Assembly: GCF_009389715.1 (NCBI RefSeq)
Contig: NC_052392.1
Span: 33,900,125-33,964,124, forward strand
Direction: 5' to 3'
Length of the DNA: 64,000 nucleotides
Source of the DNA: Phoenix dactylifera
Lineage: Eukaryota; Streptophyta; Magnoliopsida; Arecales; Arecaceae
The notes under the pieces were generated by a model. The model was not told the origin of the DNA and ran no database searches. It saw only the letters and a program-made list of their open reading frames with translations. The position numbers and the translations under genes are program-made. Positions 33,260 through 45,300 of this stretch are shown piece by piece. Position 1 is the first letter of the stretch. Every line of letters begins with the position of its first letter.

Positions 33260-36200
33260 CTTCAGCATTGTCCAAGACAAGAATAAAGCAAAATGAAACA
33301 AAGGTACAAAGAAAAAAACAGTTCAACTGTCCTGTAATATTTCATTATTTCTAGACAAATTCACCTTTCGCATGATACTTTTGTTGTGAAAAGAAATATA
33401 GCAAGGAACAGAAGCATATGCCCAATCAGCTGAGACATAAAGCTTAGTATCAGAATCTAACACACATAGCGAGTTCAAATAATGTAAATCTTGGCCTATA
33501 TGGAAATGATAACTGGAAGAATGTTAGATTGAAGCTGGTTATGTAAAGGGCCAGAGAGAAATCAAAATGATTGTTGCCAAAAGAAGAGCACCATCTAGTA
33601 TAAGCATAGCAAGAGCAATCAAACATAGATGGATCCTAAATTAGGCTGAGAATCATTATAAGGGGAGCACCGAGGAAGTCAGTTCCCCTTGACTAGTTGG
33701 TTTATATCTTTTTGCGTATCGGTTTGACTCATGAAACATATGCTGAAAGCCTTTAGTTCCCTATATTTTTTTCTTGTTTTCAAGTTGCAAACATTCTCTG
33801 AATTCCATTCCCTCTTTATCATTCTCCTCTATTAATTTAGGTCACTGGAAGCCTCTCCCACAGTTCAATTATATTGTTTTGTTAATTTCCTTAAGATCCA
33901 GACATGAAAAATTTCGTAATCTTATTTTTGGCATTTGACATTCAAAGATTTACAGTTTCATTTTTTAAAAAAAAATTGTATAAGAATATGTACTTGTATC
34001 TGAAAATGGACTGTTCAAGAAGGATTATAGGGTCCACCAAATAATTGGAATGACACCTGATGGTTATGGCAATAGTTATCTGCATCAGGATGAAGAGTAT
34101 GGTAAACCCCATAATTTAGTTTCTCTACTTTAGATAGTTATATTCTCATATGGCTTGTGACATACAATAAGAGGCTTCAAGCTGTTTAGTGTCGTGGAAA
34201 TGCTACTGCCTAACCTATATGTTTGGTTAAAGTGCATATATTTTCCAATTTCAAACTTTTATATGTTTGGTTAAACTTTGAATAGATATAGATCTAAAGA
34301 AAATGAGGAAAAAAGAAAGTATCTTCTGATCTTAGAATTTTAGACTCTAGGATTTGTCCTTTTGGTTTTATATTATAAGCTAGTCATTCTCAAGTTTAAA
34401 CATCAATCAGATTCCTAAACCCATCCTAAGGTCCTTTTGAAAACTTATGGCTTCGATAGCATGTAATTCTCACATGCTTTCTAAAACCATGTTTTTCTCT
34501 GGAAACTTATGTTCAATATCAAATTCATAGCAATCTGAAGTCCTAAGGTTATAGTCATTTCAAAGTTTGTCTTCCGAAATTGACATTATATAGTACCAAT
34601 CAAAGTTCTTGTAAATCTTATAGTAAATTGTGCAACCTTTTAAGAAATCTAGACCAAAGTCAGTTCTGTATTTACTTTTCACTTCTATTTGAGAATCATG
34701 AAATCATGTGAATACTGGACTTGCTATTCTAAAATAGAATTTCTTCTATTTTGAAATTCACACCAATGGAATCTTCTGAGCATCAATCTTGAAATGAAGT
34801 GGTTTATTTTGATTGGAGCATCTAGTACTCATTCTCTTTAGAATTTGTAAAGTTATGTTCCACCTAAGAACAATATTATGGTTCTAAATTATAAGTAGAT
34901 CCCTACGTAGATGGTGTATGAGTGGCCTCACCCAATTTTCAATAAGGAGCCTCTGGTTGTGTGAATCATGGCCTCATATTGATTACCAATGACGATATAA
35001 GAAACCCCAGCCAGGTGGTATATGAGTGCCCTTACTTGATATTGATAAGGAACTTCTAGTTATTCAGTATAAGCGGATCTCGAGGAGAATCAGTGGTGTT
35101 GTTTGAATAAAGAAATAAAATAACAAGAGATTTTATTCAAATTATTGATAGGATTTATATTCTCAATGAGGATATGAGTGGACTTGAGAGGGAACCAGTG
35201 AAACTTATAAGAAAATATGAAATTATGTGAAACTCGGAATTTAATTACAATGTCTTTTGATTTCTTATCATATTATTCCTTAAGAGAATTTTGATTTCCA
35301 TAATTTTCATTATTGAAGTATTTCAGCGGACCATCACCCAAACTTCTAGAAAATTGTTCAACATATGATCTAATGTAGAATTATCTAATAACTCTTCTTG
35401 AGAATCATGTGTTTTGGCCCTTTAAGCATAGTTGTGCTTATTAAAACTTCTGATTTCATTTTATTTCAATGAACCGACACTTGGAGTTTCAGTGGTAATT
35501 TGAATTACGTTATGGTTTAAGAGACGTGTTTCTCAGCAAAAACTTGAGTTTTTGAATATGGTAAAACTCTACTTACTGAATTTTGTTGCTTATTTTATCT
35601 ACAGTGGGCCTTTTGAAGCAGACTTGTCGATGAGAAGCTGCCTTTTAGATTTTGACTGTTGAAGCAACAACAAAAACATAGTTTTTCATGTTATATTGAT
35701 ACAATTCGATGGCCATAACATGGCCAAATTTGGAACATAACATAGCCATGCTACCAAGGGGTGCAACCCACAATAACACGAAGCCAACATCTATAATCAA
35801 TCCATAAATCCATCTTAAATACAATGTAAAAAAAGAGTCCAATTCCATCATCTATTGAGTAATAAAACAAATATTGATTCAGAACATCAAAAGTAAAATA
35901 TAAATACTAGAATCTATAATTTTCAAAATCCAGAAAGTCATTAACTACAAACTCCTAATTAATTAAAGAACTAAAATTCTACTATAAAATCGCTATGCTT
36001 ACTGATGCAAACTCCAAGCCTGGACCATCTTTCGCTTTGAGTAATCCTATTCATCTTAAAAAAAAAATAAAAAGAGGTATGAGCTGCACACTTCAGTAAA
36101 TAAAACTTGTGCTATCTTACCGGATCAAGTATAAATTTGACAATGTATCATCTCAGAAAAATAATATTGGAGCCCAAACCACATGCTTTTAACCCATATT

Positions 36201-37869
36201 ATTATTCTATAGGCATTCACTCCCAATGCCTGACTGGACTCGTAGAAACTCTAAACCCAGAGCAAAAATTTTGGTTTCTCACACTCTATTCCAATAACCA
36301 GTTCCTAAGCTTGAGAAATGTCTAGGTGAGACACCCTAGGAACCAACCTAATTGGTGCAGCACTGTTAACATGACCTAATAACACATGTATGGAGAAGCT
36401 AAATTAGTTGATCATTTCTTAGAACAAATGTGGACTCAATAACCACCTCCAAATTAAAGACTTATAGGTCAATGGATCCCGAATTAAGGCCTTGCTTCTA
36501 CCAGGTGCGAGTGTATTTCTATAGTATCTGATTAAACACATGAAACCTCATTCAATATTGCATAGGTTAATTCACAAATCCAAGTCGAGCCCATCCACTC
36601 ACACGAGTTCTTAGTTGATTCGAGGCACCAATTGATGGATCTTATTTGTGTCTAGTTGGAGATTCCAAGCCAACTCGAACCATGTTGAAGTTGAATACAA
36701 ACCCAATGCAACCTATTGCAATCCTAGTTTGATCCAAGGTTAAAACAATGCTACATCACCACAATGTATAAACAACCTTGAAATCCTTTAGTTGCATTAG
36801 AATAAAGAAATAATTTTCAAGTTAACAATGCTAAACCAACTAAAAGTTTAAGGAAAATGCTTTGGGGTGCGCATATGCTAACTAAAATTCCAGGAAATTG
36901 CTTTAGGGTGTCCACTGTTTGCATCCAAAAAGTTCATTAAATACATAATTGCTAATTTGGCAACCAACTTCACAATTAACCAATTCCTATGTTTGTCAAC
37001 AAACCTCATGAGCTGCACCCATCCTCTCTTGCCATCAAAGTCGGGCTAACTTTTAGATGACTGAGGCAGTCGCCTAAAGCTCCGGCCTAAAGAAGGCCCA
37101 CCGCAGAAAAAGCCTCAAAGACAAGATGGAAAGAAAAAAAGATCCTCCTGTGAGTTCACCTTAGGCCGGCCTACCGCAGGAAAAGCCTCAAATATATTGG
37201 GCCGCTTCTATTTGCCACGTTATTCAAAGTTCAGTAGATAATACATCAAAACCTGCCGAAGCTTGGATTTGAATCTAAATCTTTTGGTATAATAAACGTC
37301 GCCAGTTTGGTCAATTGGTGCTTTTCCACAAAATATTTTTTTGCTCCCATTACAGTGACATGAGCAAGAAAAGTCGTTACCTCTCTCTAACTACTGTTAT
37401 TAACTGCCACTTGTGTGGAACGCTCAAGCTAGACTGGGTCGTTAACATACGTCGCCGTTAAAATAGCCAAAACCAGGATCAACCTCCGCCGCGTACTTCC
37501 CGGGTGCAAGCACAGGAACGACGTCAAGGATAACAGCCGCCCCAGAGGCGGGGAACGACCTCTTCCACGCCATCAACGTGTCTTATAATTAGTGAAGCAG
37601 GTGGATCCCCGTAGACCCTCAGACAACCCTCCTCGCACTCCCCGCCATGAATAAATAAATCATGAGAAGCATCCGCTGCTCCCCCAAGAGAGGAAGAAAA
37701 AAAGTAGGAGAGAAAAAAAAATCCTCCCCTTTCGGAGGAGGAAGAAGAAGAGAAGGGGAAAGTGGAACAGAAAGATCTCCTACCATTTCCCCGATCCCCT
37801 TCTCTCTCCAAATTTAGTCATCATTTCTTTTAATCCTTGAAAAGATCCGGTCTTTCCGACAGCGCCGCC
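33260..37869. other. intergenic region downstream of the transporter
   Basis: About 4.6 kb. A diverged tandem pair of about 105 bases (near 34904-35080, TGGTRTATGAGTG wording) and a short duplicated GC-rich block (37083-37195, CGGCCTA...GCAGRAAAAGCCTCAAA) are visible. The last 400 bases become GC-rich and must hold the promoter and 5' UTR of the next gene. No protein, RNA gene or intact transposon was recognised. Confidence 0.45.
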
Positions 37870-38307
37870 ATGGGAACCGAGATCCTCCGCCCACAGGACT
37901 GCCTCAACCGCCGCTCTCCGACTCTCTTCCCCCGCCGGAAACCCAATCCCCGCCCCTTCTCGAAGTCGGCACCGAAACGCCGAGAGGGCTCTCCGAAGCC
38001 GGCGAAGACCGCTGGCGGTGAGGCGAAGAAGAAAGGTGGGGCTGTGGAGCTCTTCGCGGTGGCCGCTGGAGGGTGGGATCCGGCGGTGCTCGGGACGGGG
38101 AGGTTGGGGCCGGACCCGGACATGATCCCCAGAGAGGTTCGGCTGAGGGTGGCGGAGGTGTACGCGGGCGCGGGGTTCGCTATCTCGCCATCGCCAACGT
38201 CGCTGCCGCTGCCGAGCTTTTCGGGAAGGTCATTGTCGTCGCCGGCGATTGTCCCCGTCGACGACTCGGCCACGAGAGATCTCAGGCGACTGCTCCGACT
38301 GGAATGA
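37870..38307 (+). CDS. small conserved plant protein of unknown function (GTEILRPQDCL family)
   Basis: An uninterrupted 145-codon frame. The chosen ATG is in a good context (GCCGCCATGGG). The upstream in-frame ATG at 37837 adds eleven unremarkable residues and is less likely. I recognise the N-terminus GTEILRPQDCL and the C-terminal RDLRRLLRLE, together with GAGFAISPSPTSLPLPSF, as conserved in a family of short, basic, probably disordered plant proteins of no known role. The middle is Lys/Arg/Pro-rich (KPNPRPFSKSAPKRREG). No membrane segment or enzyme motif is present. GC content is far above the flanks, as usual for single-exon monocot genes. A further 3' exon is not excluded, but the frame ends at the conserved C-terminal motif. 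Confidence 0.75.
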   Translation: MGTEILRPQDCLNRRSPTLFPRRKPNPRPFSKSAPKRREGSPKPAKTAGGEAKKKGGAVELFAVAAGGWDPAVLGTGRLGPDPDMIPREVRLRVAEVYAGAGFAISPSPTSLPLPSFSGRSLSSPAIVPVDDSATRDLRRLLRLE

Positions 38308-39008
38308 TATGCATGTAATACATACTTGGTGGGGGGCAATTCATGTAAAAAAATGAAGGAAATTTAGAGATCGGGTTAACTTTCTTTTCGAGAATTCCGT
38401 GAGATATATCTTTTAGAAAAATGGAGAAAAATCGTCTATAATTTGAAGGGGAAAAAAGATAAGCTAGATTGAATAATACATGCTTATCAGTGTGGGCGTT
38501 TGTATATTAAAATTAAATTTGAAACTCTACCATGTTTTTTATATAAATAAATAGACTAGTAACTTGGTAGCTAAGACCTTAATAGAGATGCCTCCTCGTT
38601 TTTCTAATCTATGATGTATTTGTGGGATGTTAATTATTCTAATCTAATGAATTGTGGCTTACGCATGGATATAGGCAGAAGTAGAAGGTGCGGTTGAAGA
38701 GATGGGAGTGGATTTCGTTTATGATGGTTCATTTGAAAATAATGGTTGCTTTTTAAGTAGTTGATCCCCAACAAAACTTGTGGACAGATGGTTACTTTTT
38801 CTTAAACTAATCATTGAGATTGCTTGTGTTTGTGGTTTAGCATCTTAGCTTCAATTTGAAGATTCCTGAAGCCTATAATGGAGGACCCTATATCGAGGAT
38901 GCCTTTTTTTAATTAAAAGATCATACTTTGAAGTCGTGGAATTCAGGGCAACATCTTCCAACAATTGATTCGAAAGGAAATAAAGAATGTTGCTGCTAGA
39001 ATTTGAGT
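38308..39008. other. intergenic, no recognisable feature
   Basis: AT-rich sequence after the small gene, presumably including its 3' UTR. Nothing else was recognised. Confidence 0.4.
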
Positions 39009-40540
39009 GCAGGTCGGTCTCCGCCTGAGGTACGTTGAGGTTAGCCGGAATCGAGGTGGAAAGCAGGTTAGCTAAGAGAATGCTAAGGATTCTGCGTTGC
39101 GGATCCGAAGGGTAAGTATAACCTGCAAAGAAATACTCTTGTCAAAAAGTTTTTCATGAAAAACCCTCTGATACTTAAGTCGGTAGAGATCTAGAGCAGC
39201 AGTGGGAGAAATAGAGAGAGCTAGGGTGAGAGATTGCTCGAGAGAGAATGTGGGAGCTAGAGAATATTTATCTGAGGGTCCCTCGATCACCCCTATATAT
39301 AAGAAGGGGTGAATGTTCGTTACTTTATCCGTCGGGAGGCACAATAATTGCATGGTACCGGTTTCACGTGATATATCCACGATGTTAATTACATTGATTG
39401 TGCATTTATGGCCGAGCTGGATCGACTATTGTCGAGACTATAAATGTGGCTCCGATGATTTATGGCATTACTTTTGGACTCAACCAACCAAAATGGCACG
39501 TCGGCCAATACTAAGGTCATTCACCTCGGTCAAGGTTGAGGTCAAGGAGATCGGAGTAATCTGAGGTTAGAATGATCCATATTCTCTCCATCAGTTATCC
39601 CCTACTTTCTAGGTTAAATTGAATTTTAGTTCCAGCAATGAAAATTATACTATCATTCAGACCGAGGATGAAGCATCTAGAAGTAGGTATTAATGTGCTA
39701 GTTGATTTGTTCAAAGCGTCACCATTTTGGCACGAATTTTTGGGCAATAATGGGTTTTTTAAAGCCATTTAAAGTAGCGATCTGTATGAGTTGCTTGTGC
39801 CATATCTCGAGCTGACACGTGGTTGAATCAGCTCAGGCAACTGAACTGTAGCTTTAATTTGAGTCATTCTTAAATCTATAAAAGGTGCGATCTGGATGAG
39901 TTGCTTGTGCCATATCTCAAGCTGACATGTGGTTGAATCAGCTCGAGCCTGAGCACTTCGGCTCAAGCCAGTTCGAGCTCGTCAGCTCAAGTCGAATTGA
40001 GCTCTTCAGCTTAAGCCACTATGACTTCCACATCAAGTTCCTTAGCCCAGACTCTTCCAACCTCCGCTCCTGAGGTCCACATTCTAAGGTGGTCTGTTAA
40101 GGCTTCCGACTCAGCCTTGAAGACTCCTTGGGCTGCCAAGGGCATGGTTTGCACCATGCAGCTCCACATCGACAAGACTATGCTACAAGCGCTCCATGTG
40201 CCTCTTGACGGATAAGGCAACAGACATTCACCCCAACCTATATATAGGGGTGAGTAGAGGACCCTTAGGTAAGTATTGTCTAGCTCCCACTTTCTCTCTC
40301 AAGCACTCTCCTGCTCTAGCTCTTTCTCTCTCTTTTTCTGTTGTTGCTCTAGATCTTTGCTGACTAAGCATTGGAGGGTCCCTTGCCAGAAACCTTGCGG
40401 CAAGAGAACTTCTTTGCAAGTCGTACTTACTCTCTGGATTTGCAGCGCAGAATCCCTAGCATTTTCTCTACCGACTTGCTTTCCACCTCAGTTCCAGCTG
40501 ACCTCAATATACCTTGGCCAGAGACCAACCTGAACTCAAA
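39009..40540. repeat. large inverted repeat with 300-bp arms
   Basis: The arm at about 39020-39320 is the reverse complement, with moderate divergence, of the arm at about 40220-40540. Shared blocks include GAGGTGGAAAGCA, GGGATTCTGCG/AAGGATTCTGCG, the CTCTCTCT-rich part and a CCTATATATA box. The arms are about 900 bases apart. They could be two LTRs of one family in opposite orientation, or the ends of a DNA transposon. The interior (39321-40219) holds a 114-base tandem duplication and no recognised gene. Confidence 0.7.
39773..39955. repeat. 114-base tandem duplication
   Basis: The block GATGAGTTGCTTGTGCCATA, then TCTC(A/G)AGCTGACA and GTGGTTGAATCAGCTC, appears from about 39779 and again about 114 bases later. 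It lies inside the large inverted repeat. Confidence 0.8.
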
Positions 40541-40737
40541 TTCTAGCATCAACAAGAGTCATTCTCCAATCAAATGGATCTACAATCAATCAAGCATTTG
40601 TATCTAAGAAATGCGCGCCTCGACTCCTTTCTTGCTTCCCATGAGGCACATGAGCAAGATCACAACTCTTGAAAATTCTTCAAGCCAGTTTTGTAACTTC
40701 ATAATTACTCCAATATTGAAGAAATCTGCTTCTTTTG

Positions 40738-41284
40738 CAATAGCAGTCAAACTATATTAGTGATACCCAAGTCTAGTACAAACTGAAGGCCCTTGCTTGT
40801 AGCTAATGCTTCAATGTGTTCAAAAGATCTCGCAATATCATTCTCTGACAACCCTGTACTGAATTCTTGAGTAACTCCTGACAACAATCCTGTTCTCGCG
40901 AATGCTTCATTTGTAAATATTGAACCATCAACATTGACTTTGTAGTAGTTAGAACAAGATTTTCAATGAGTTGGCAGAGTACTCTATTGGACTACTTCAA
41001 AATCTTGAGTTCTCAGAAAGTTACTCAATAAATTCTCAGCCATGGTTGATATGTACAATGAATCCTCATACTTTCCTCTGAAAATTGTCATTTTGACCTT
41101 CCAAATTGCCCTAGTTGTTATCCTGAAAATGTCAATCCTCTCTATCAACCTGTTCGTACATCTCTGGAAAATTGTAGTCTCTATTTGGCAGCCACACGTC
41201 ACAATGTTCTTTACATTTAATTTCCTCTTCACCAGATTATCTCTTGTAGGTACGATATCTCTAAAAGCTTTCCAAAAGAAATAA
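40738..41284 (-). pseudogene. LINE-type reverse transcriptase C-terminus, RNase H domain relic
   Basis: On the - strand the frame through 40958-40770 has the plant RVT_3/RNase H-like signature: NYYKVNVDGSIF, FARTGLLSG, then ARSFEHIEALATSKGLQFVL. This domain ends LINE ORF2 proteins and also occurs alone. It stops at a TGA near 40758, within the domain. Upstream on -, 41232-40984 carries a frame (AENLLSNFLRTQDF) in the usual position of the linker before the domain, ending in a stop. Fragmentary and not functional. Confidence 0.7.
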
Positions 41285-41473
41285 TTTTACTTTATTTGAG
41301 ACATCAAGTTTCCCAATGAGTTGCCAAATTATAATGACAGCTTCCATGCCCACCTGAACTTGATGATTTATTAGCTGAACCCTTTTCCAAATTCCATACG
41401 ACATGATTAGCACTTTTAACTGTAAATTGCCCAGATCAAGTGAAATGCCATGGAATATGATCTTCAGGCAGCC

Positions 41474-41876
41474 AAGTGCCGAAAGGAATTTTTGTAACTA
41501 ATTTAGATTAATGAGGTAAGAAAACATTGTGAATCAATCATCATTCATCCAATTGCTTCGAGTCTTATCAACTTTGCATTCTGTACCAGGAGTTTTCTGA
41601 GGTGACAATGAATATGTTGAGTGGAAGATGAATTTGGCTTCTGTTGAAAAACATTCACAATGGTTATCCATTAGCTATCATCTTTGGGTCCCACCCTATG
41701 ACTATGAAAAATATTTGAAGTGAATATATTTGTTTAATTTTTTACAAGTGCCCAAAGGAATTTTTGTAACTAATTTAGATTAATGAGGTAAGAAATCATT
41801 GTGAATCAATCATCATTCATCCAATTGCTTCGAGTCTTATCAACTTTGCATCTGTACCAGGAGTTTTCTGAGGTGA
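41474..41876. repeat. direct duplication of about 130 bases, 272 apart
   Basis: 41474-41605 and 41746-41876 are almost identical (AAGTGCC, AAAGGAATTTTTGTAACTAA, GGAGTTTTCTGAGGTGA). The second copy lacks one or two bases. Between them is unrelated sequence. Confidence 0.85.
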
Positions 41877-42274
41877 GACCACTTTAAAAGTAAGAAGTGT
41901 AGGCTGCCGCTTATCTCTCCATATCATAAATTGACTCGCTATTTTCTGCTTACCAACAAATCCATTCCTCCAAAAGCACTTTTTGCCTTCCCGAAATGCC
42001 TATCCATGAGCATGAAGGATTACGACTAAGAGGAAGTTGAAAGAGAATAATTTGGAAAGTGTTTTAGCTCATAGACTCTGAAAACAATGAATTATGATTT
42101 TGGAGAAGTCTCCAAGGGAGGATTCGTTTCCTTTTTGGCATTTGAACCCGCTTAAGCTGTTTTACTTTGGTCCGACCAAGATGTCAAGCCAACATGACGC
42201 CCCTACCTTCTAAATATTGTCGCATCTTTTTAAGATACGTTAGTCTCTAAATTTGGTCTCTGCTGCTCGTGTGT

Positions 42275-42280
42275 TATAAA
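42275..42280 (+). promoter_or_regulatory. probable TATA box of the P450 gene
   Basis: TATAAA followed by more A, 89 bases upstream of the chosen ATG, a normal distance for a plant TATA box with a short 5' UTR. Assigned by position and sequence only. Confidence 0.5.
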
Positions 42281-42363
42281 AAAAAGCCCCTCCACGAATC
42301 CTCTTTAATCTCCGTCCTTTGTTCCCACCCATCATCTCAAACCCACTCCCGTTTCGTCCAAAA

Positions 42364-45300
42364 ATGCCTCCTTTCGCCTTTTTCACCTTTCCTCCACTCC
42401 TTTACCTCCTCTACCGCTCCTTCTATTCCCTCCTGTGGATCCCTTACCGCACCCAGCTCCACTTCCGCCGCCAGGGCGTCCGCGGCCCACCCCGCCGCCT
42501 CCTCTCCGGCAACGCCGCCGACGTCCGCGACCTCATCGCGAGGGCCCAGGCGGCGCCGCTGCCGGCGTTCCGCCACCACGACGTCGCCGGCCGGGTCGTG
42601 CCTCATTACCGCGAGTGGTCGGCCCGGTTCGGCCGGACCTTGGTATTCTGGTTCGGGCCGCAGCCGAGGCTGGCGATCGCGGAGCCGGAGCTGGTCCGGG
42701 CGGTCCTGACGGACTCGACCGGGCGGTTCGAGAAGGTGGGGTTCAACCCGGTGGCGAAGCAGCTGTTCGGGGACGGGCTGCCGGGGCTGAAGGGGAGGAA
42801 GTGGGCCCGCCACCGGAGAGTCATCGCCCCGGCGTTCAACATGGAGCGAGTCAAGGTTGGTGCGTCGATCCCTGTCTTCCTCCAGCTCTTTCTTCTTCTT
42901 CTTCTTTTTCTCGAATATTATACACAAGTTAGAGACAGCCAGGCAGATGCTGACATTGGTGTCGTTTTCTGGCCCATGGTCGTGCTGCGGACTGTGGGCG
43001 GGGCTACAAGGTGAAGTTCACCAAAAGTCACACTGATGTTGAAATCATGAATATGTTAAGAAGGGGTGGAAACAACTCAATCTTGATGGAATCAGGTTCA
43101 AGCTTGATTTGGTTAAGTTTGAATTGAGCTTGGTTCAAGCTTGTTGTGATGTCCATTGTTTTACAAGAAACAAGGCATTGGATTGTCCATTTGATGGTGA
43201 TCTTCGAGGAATTGAGCACACCAATAGGGAAACTCTGTTCCCATCTTCTTCTTGATCTTTCTCACATGGCTAAAACGAAACTCTGTTCCCATCTTCTTTC
43301 ACAAACATCTCCAAAAAGTGACTCATGAATTTTATGTTCTGGCTGGAAGAAAAAAGACCCTGAGAGGTCCTTTTCTTTTAAAATCCCATGGGGGATGGAC
43401 CTCGTGAATCCTTTGCACTCCTCCCTCTCTCACCCTTCCCTTCCTTCCCCCATTGCTTTCTCTCTAGGTAATCCTTCTCGATTTTCGCAGGAAATTCCCA
43501 AGACAGGCCTTGAGTGGATTAAGGCTGAAATATGATGGGATCTATAGACAATTGCAACGTTGGTGCTACTTTGGACATTGTTCAAACACTTCGAAGAACA
43601 TCTTTCCTAAGCACTAAGTGCAGCACCAGTATCTAGCTTATAGACAACACATGGCGTCACTACCTTGTGGCTCACATGTCATTAACAGGATGTGAGTATT
43701 GGTGCCATTTGACATGGGTGTGTTTAGTATTGCTTATTGAATATTGAGTTATTTTGCCAAGTAGAGTGGACTATGACTTTGATATTGGAAATTTTCCCCT
43801 AAGCTTTCTATTTTTAAACTAGCTGCACCTATTTCAAAATTGCGGCTTATCTCCAAAATACATAACTTAAATCCATTATATAGTTAATTTGTCTGGTCTG
43901 GTAACAAGGATAGGTATTAAAACAAGCAATCTCATGAAAATAATATTATAATGATTAAGTAATTATATAGACTCCTATTTGGTTTTAACTTTTGAAGTTT
44001 GAGAAGAAGAGACATTTTTTGTAACTCCACTAATGTTGTCTAAGAAATGTGAAATTTGCTAATTGTTTTTCTTCAATTTAATGACTGATAATTTGTTGTA
44101 ACAAAAGAATTGCTTCTTGTTTAGGGGATCTGTACAATTATTACTGATGTAGAAACTGAAAAGGATGTATCAAAGCTAAGATCAAGGTAAAAATATCTGT
44201 ACACACATATACACATATTTGGGATGAGATCTCAGTCCAAGTTTTGATGTGCATAATGAGTTGGCTCAAAAATGATGAGAATCTGAGCTCTAAAGGCATT
44301 TCTTTTTAATGTCAAAGAGTTAAGTCTTCATGGTTTGATCCATGGTTCTGACTGTATATAAATAGGTCATTATTAGGAATGTTGGGGGGCTGAACCATGG
44401 GATTGATTTTGTATTGCTTTAACCTTGGTTCTGTAGTTTGGTCTATTTAAATGTTGGATATGCCTAATGCAAATTAGGCTTCTTAATGCCCCTAATTTTA
44501 GATACTTGCATATATTAGGTATTCTGATTACCAGTTAGGATAAGTTGCATCATGTGTTTGCAAGCAAATAAGCTGGAATGAAGGTATGAATTTTGACAAT
44601 AACCATCTAAGATTATAACTAAGATCTACAAATTCCTGAGGTATTAAACAAGTTTAAATGCTAAGTTTCCGTAAAAGAACTTAACAACAAGGCATTAACT
44701 TTGTTTTCTCATACAATTCAATAGCCATGATTCCTAAACTGCATACCTAGTCTGATTATTCTTCTAGTCTCCGCTAACCGATTAGCTGCACATTCATTTA
44801 TTACTTTGGAAGATAACAAAAAATATATATATATATATTTTGTTTTTAAAAAATCTTTGATAATCTGTGTGTCTCAATTGAAGCTTTTTTTTCTTCACCG
44901 TTTAGTATTACTTCTCTATGGAACTTGAGAACATTGTGGCTTTTATAAAATTGACTCTCTTAAAGAACTTGACAATCTCTTGCACCATCAAAACTTTCGT
45001 ACCATCTCGCAACAAAGATGTACTTCTTGTTGCTTTTTGTCAAAAGCTACAAATGCAACTGCAGACTATAATCACAGGACTATTATAATGATGTCTTTGC
45101 TAGCATTTCTTGTGACTTTATTAAGATATGTATCTTCATTAGGCTTGTGAGCTAATTATATGCAAGTGATTATCAACTAAAGAACTATTGTTATGAACTT
45201 ATGAATATCCTTGCATTTCCTCTGCCCTAGCAGTTTTGTATGTTGGTATACAGGACCACAAATATTTCTTTTAAAATACCTATCTGAATTTTTTGAAAAA

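Noticed and set aside
35645..36325. Frames of about 70 codons in the 33-37 kb intergenic region
   Set aside because: Short, AT-rich, without conserved motifs or splice context; nothing supports coding.
40021..40220. 64-codon frame starting MTSTSSS and its antisense partner
   Set aside because: Lies inside the inverted-repeat block; no known domain, and open on both strands.
42319..42363. Upstream in-frame ATG for the P450
   Set aside because: It adds 15 residues before the hydrophobic anchor, while plant P450s normally begin directly with the anchor; 42364 also has the better context. Not excluded.
42337..42927. Long antisense frame of 196 codons over P450 exon 1
   Set aside because: Shadow of a GC-rich coding exon; no family resemblance.
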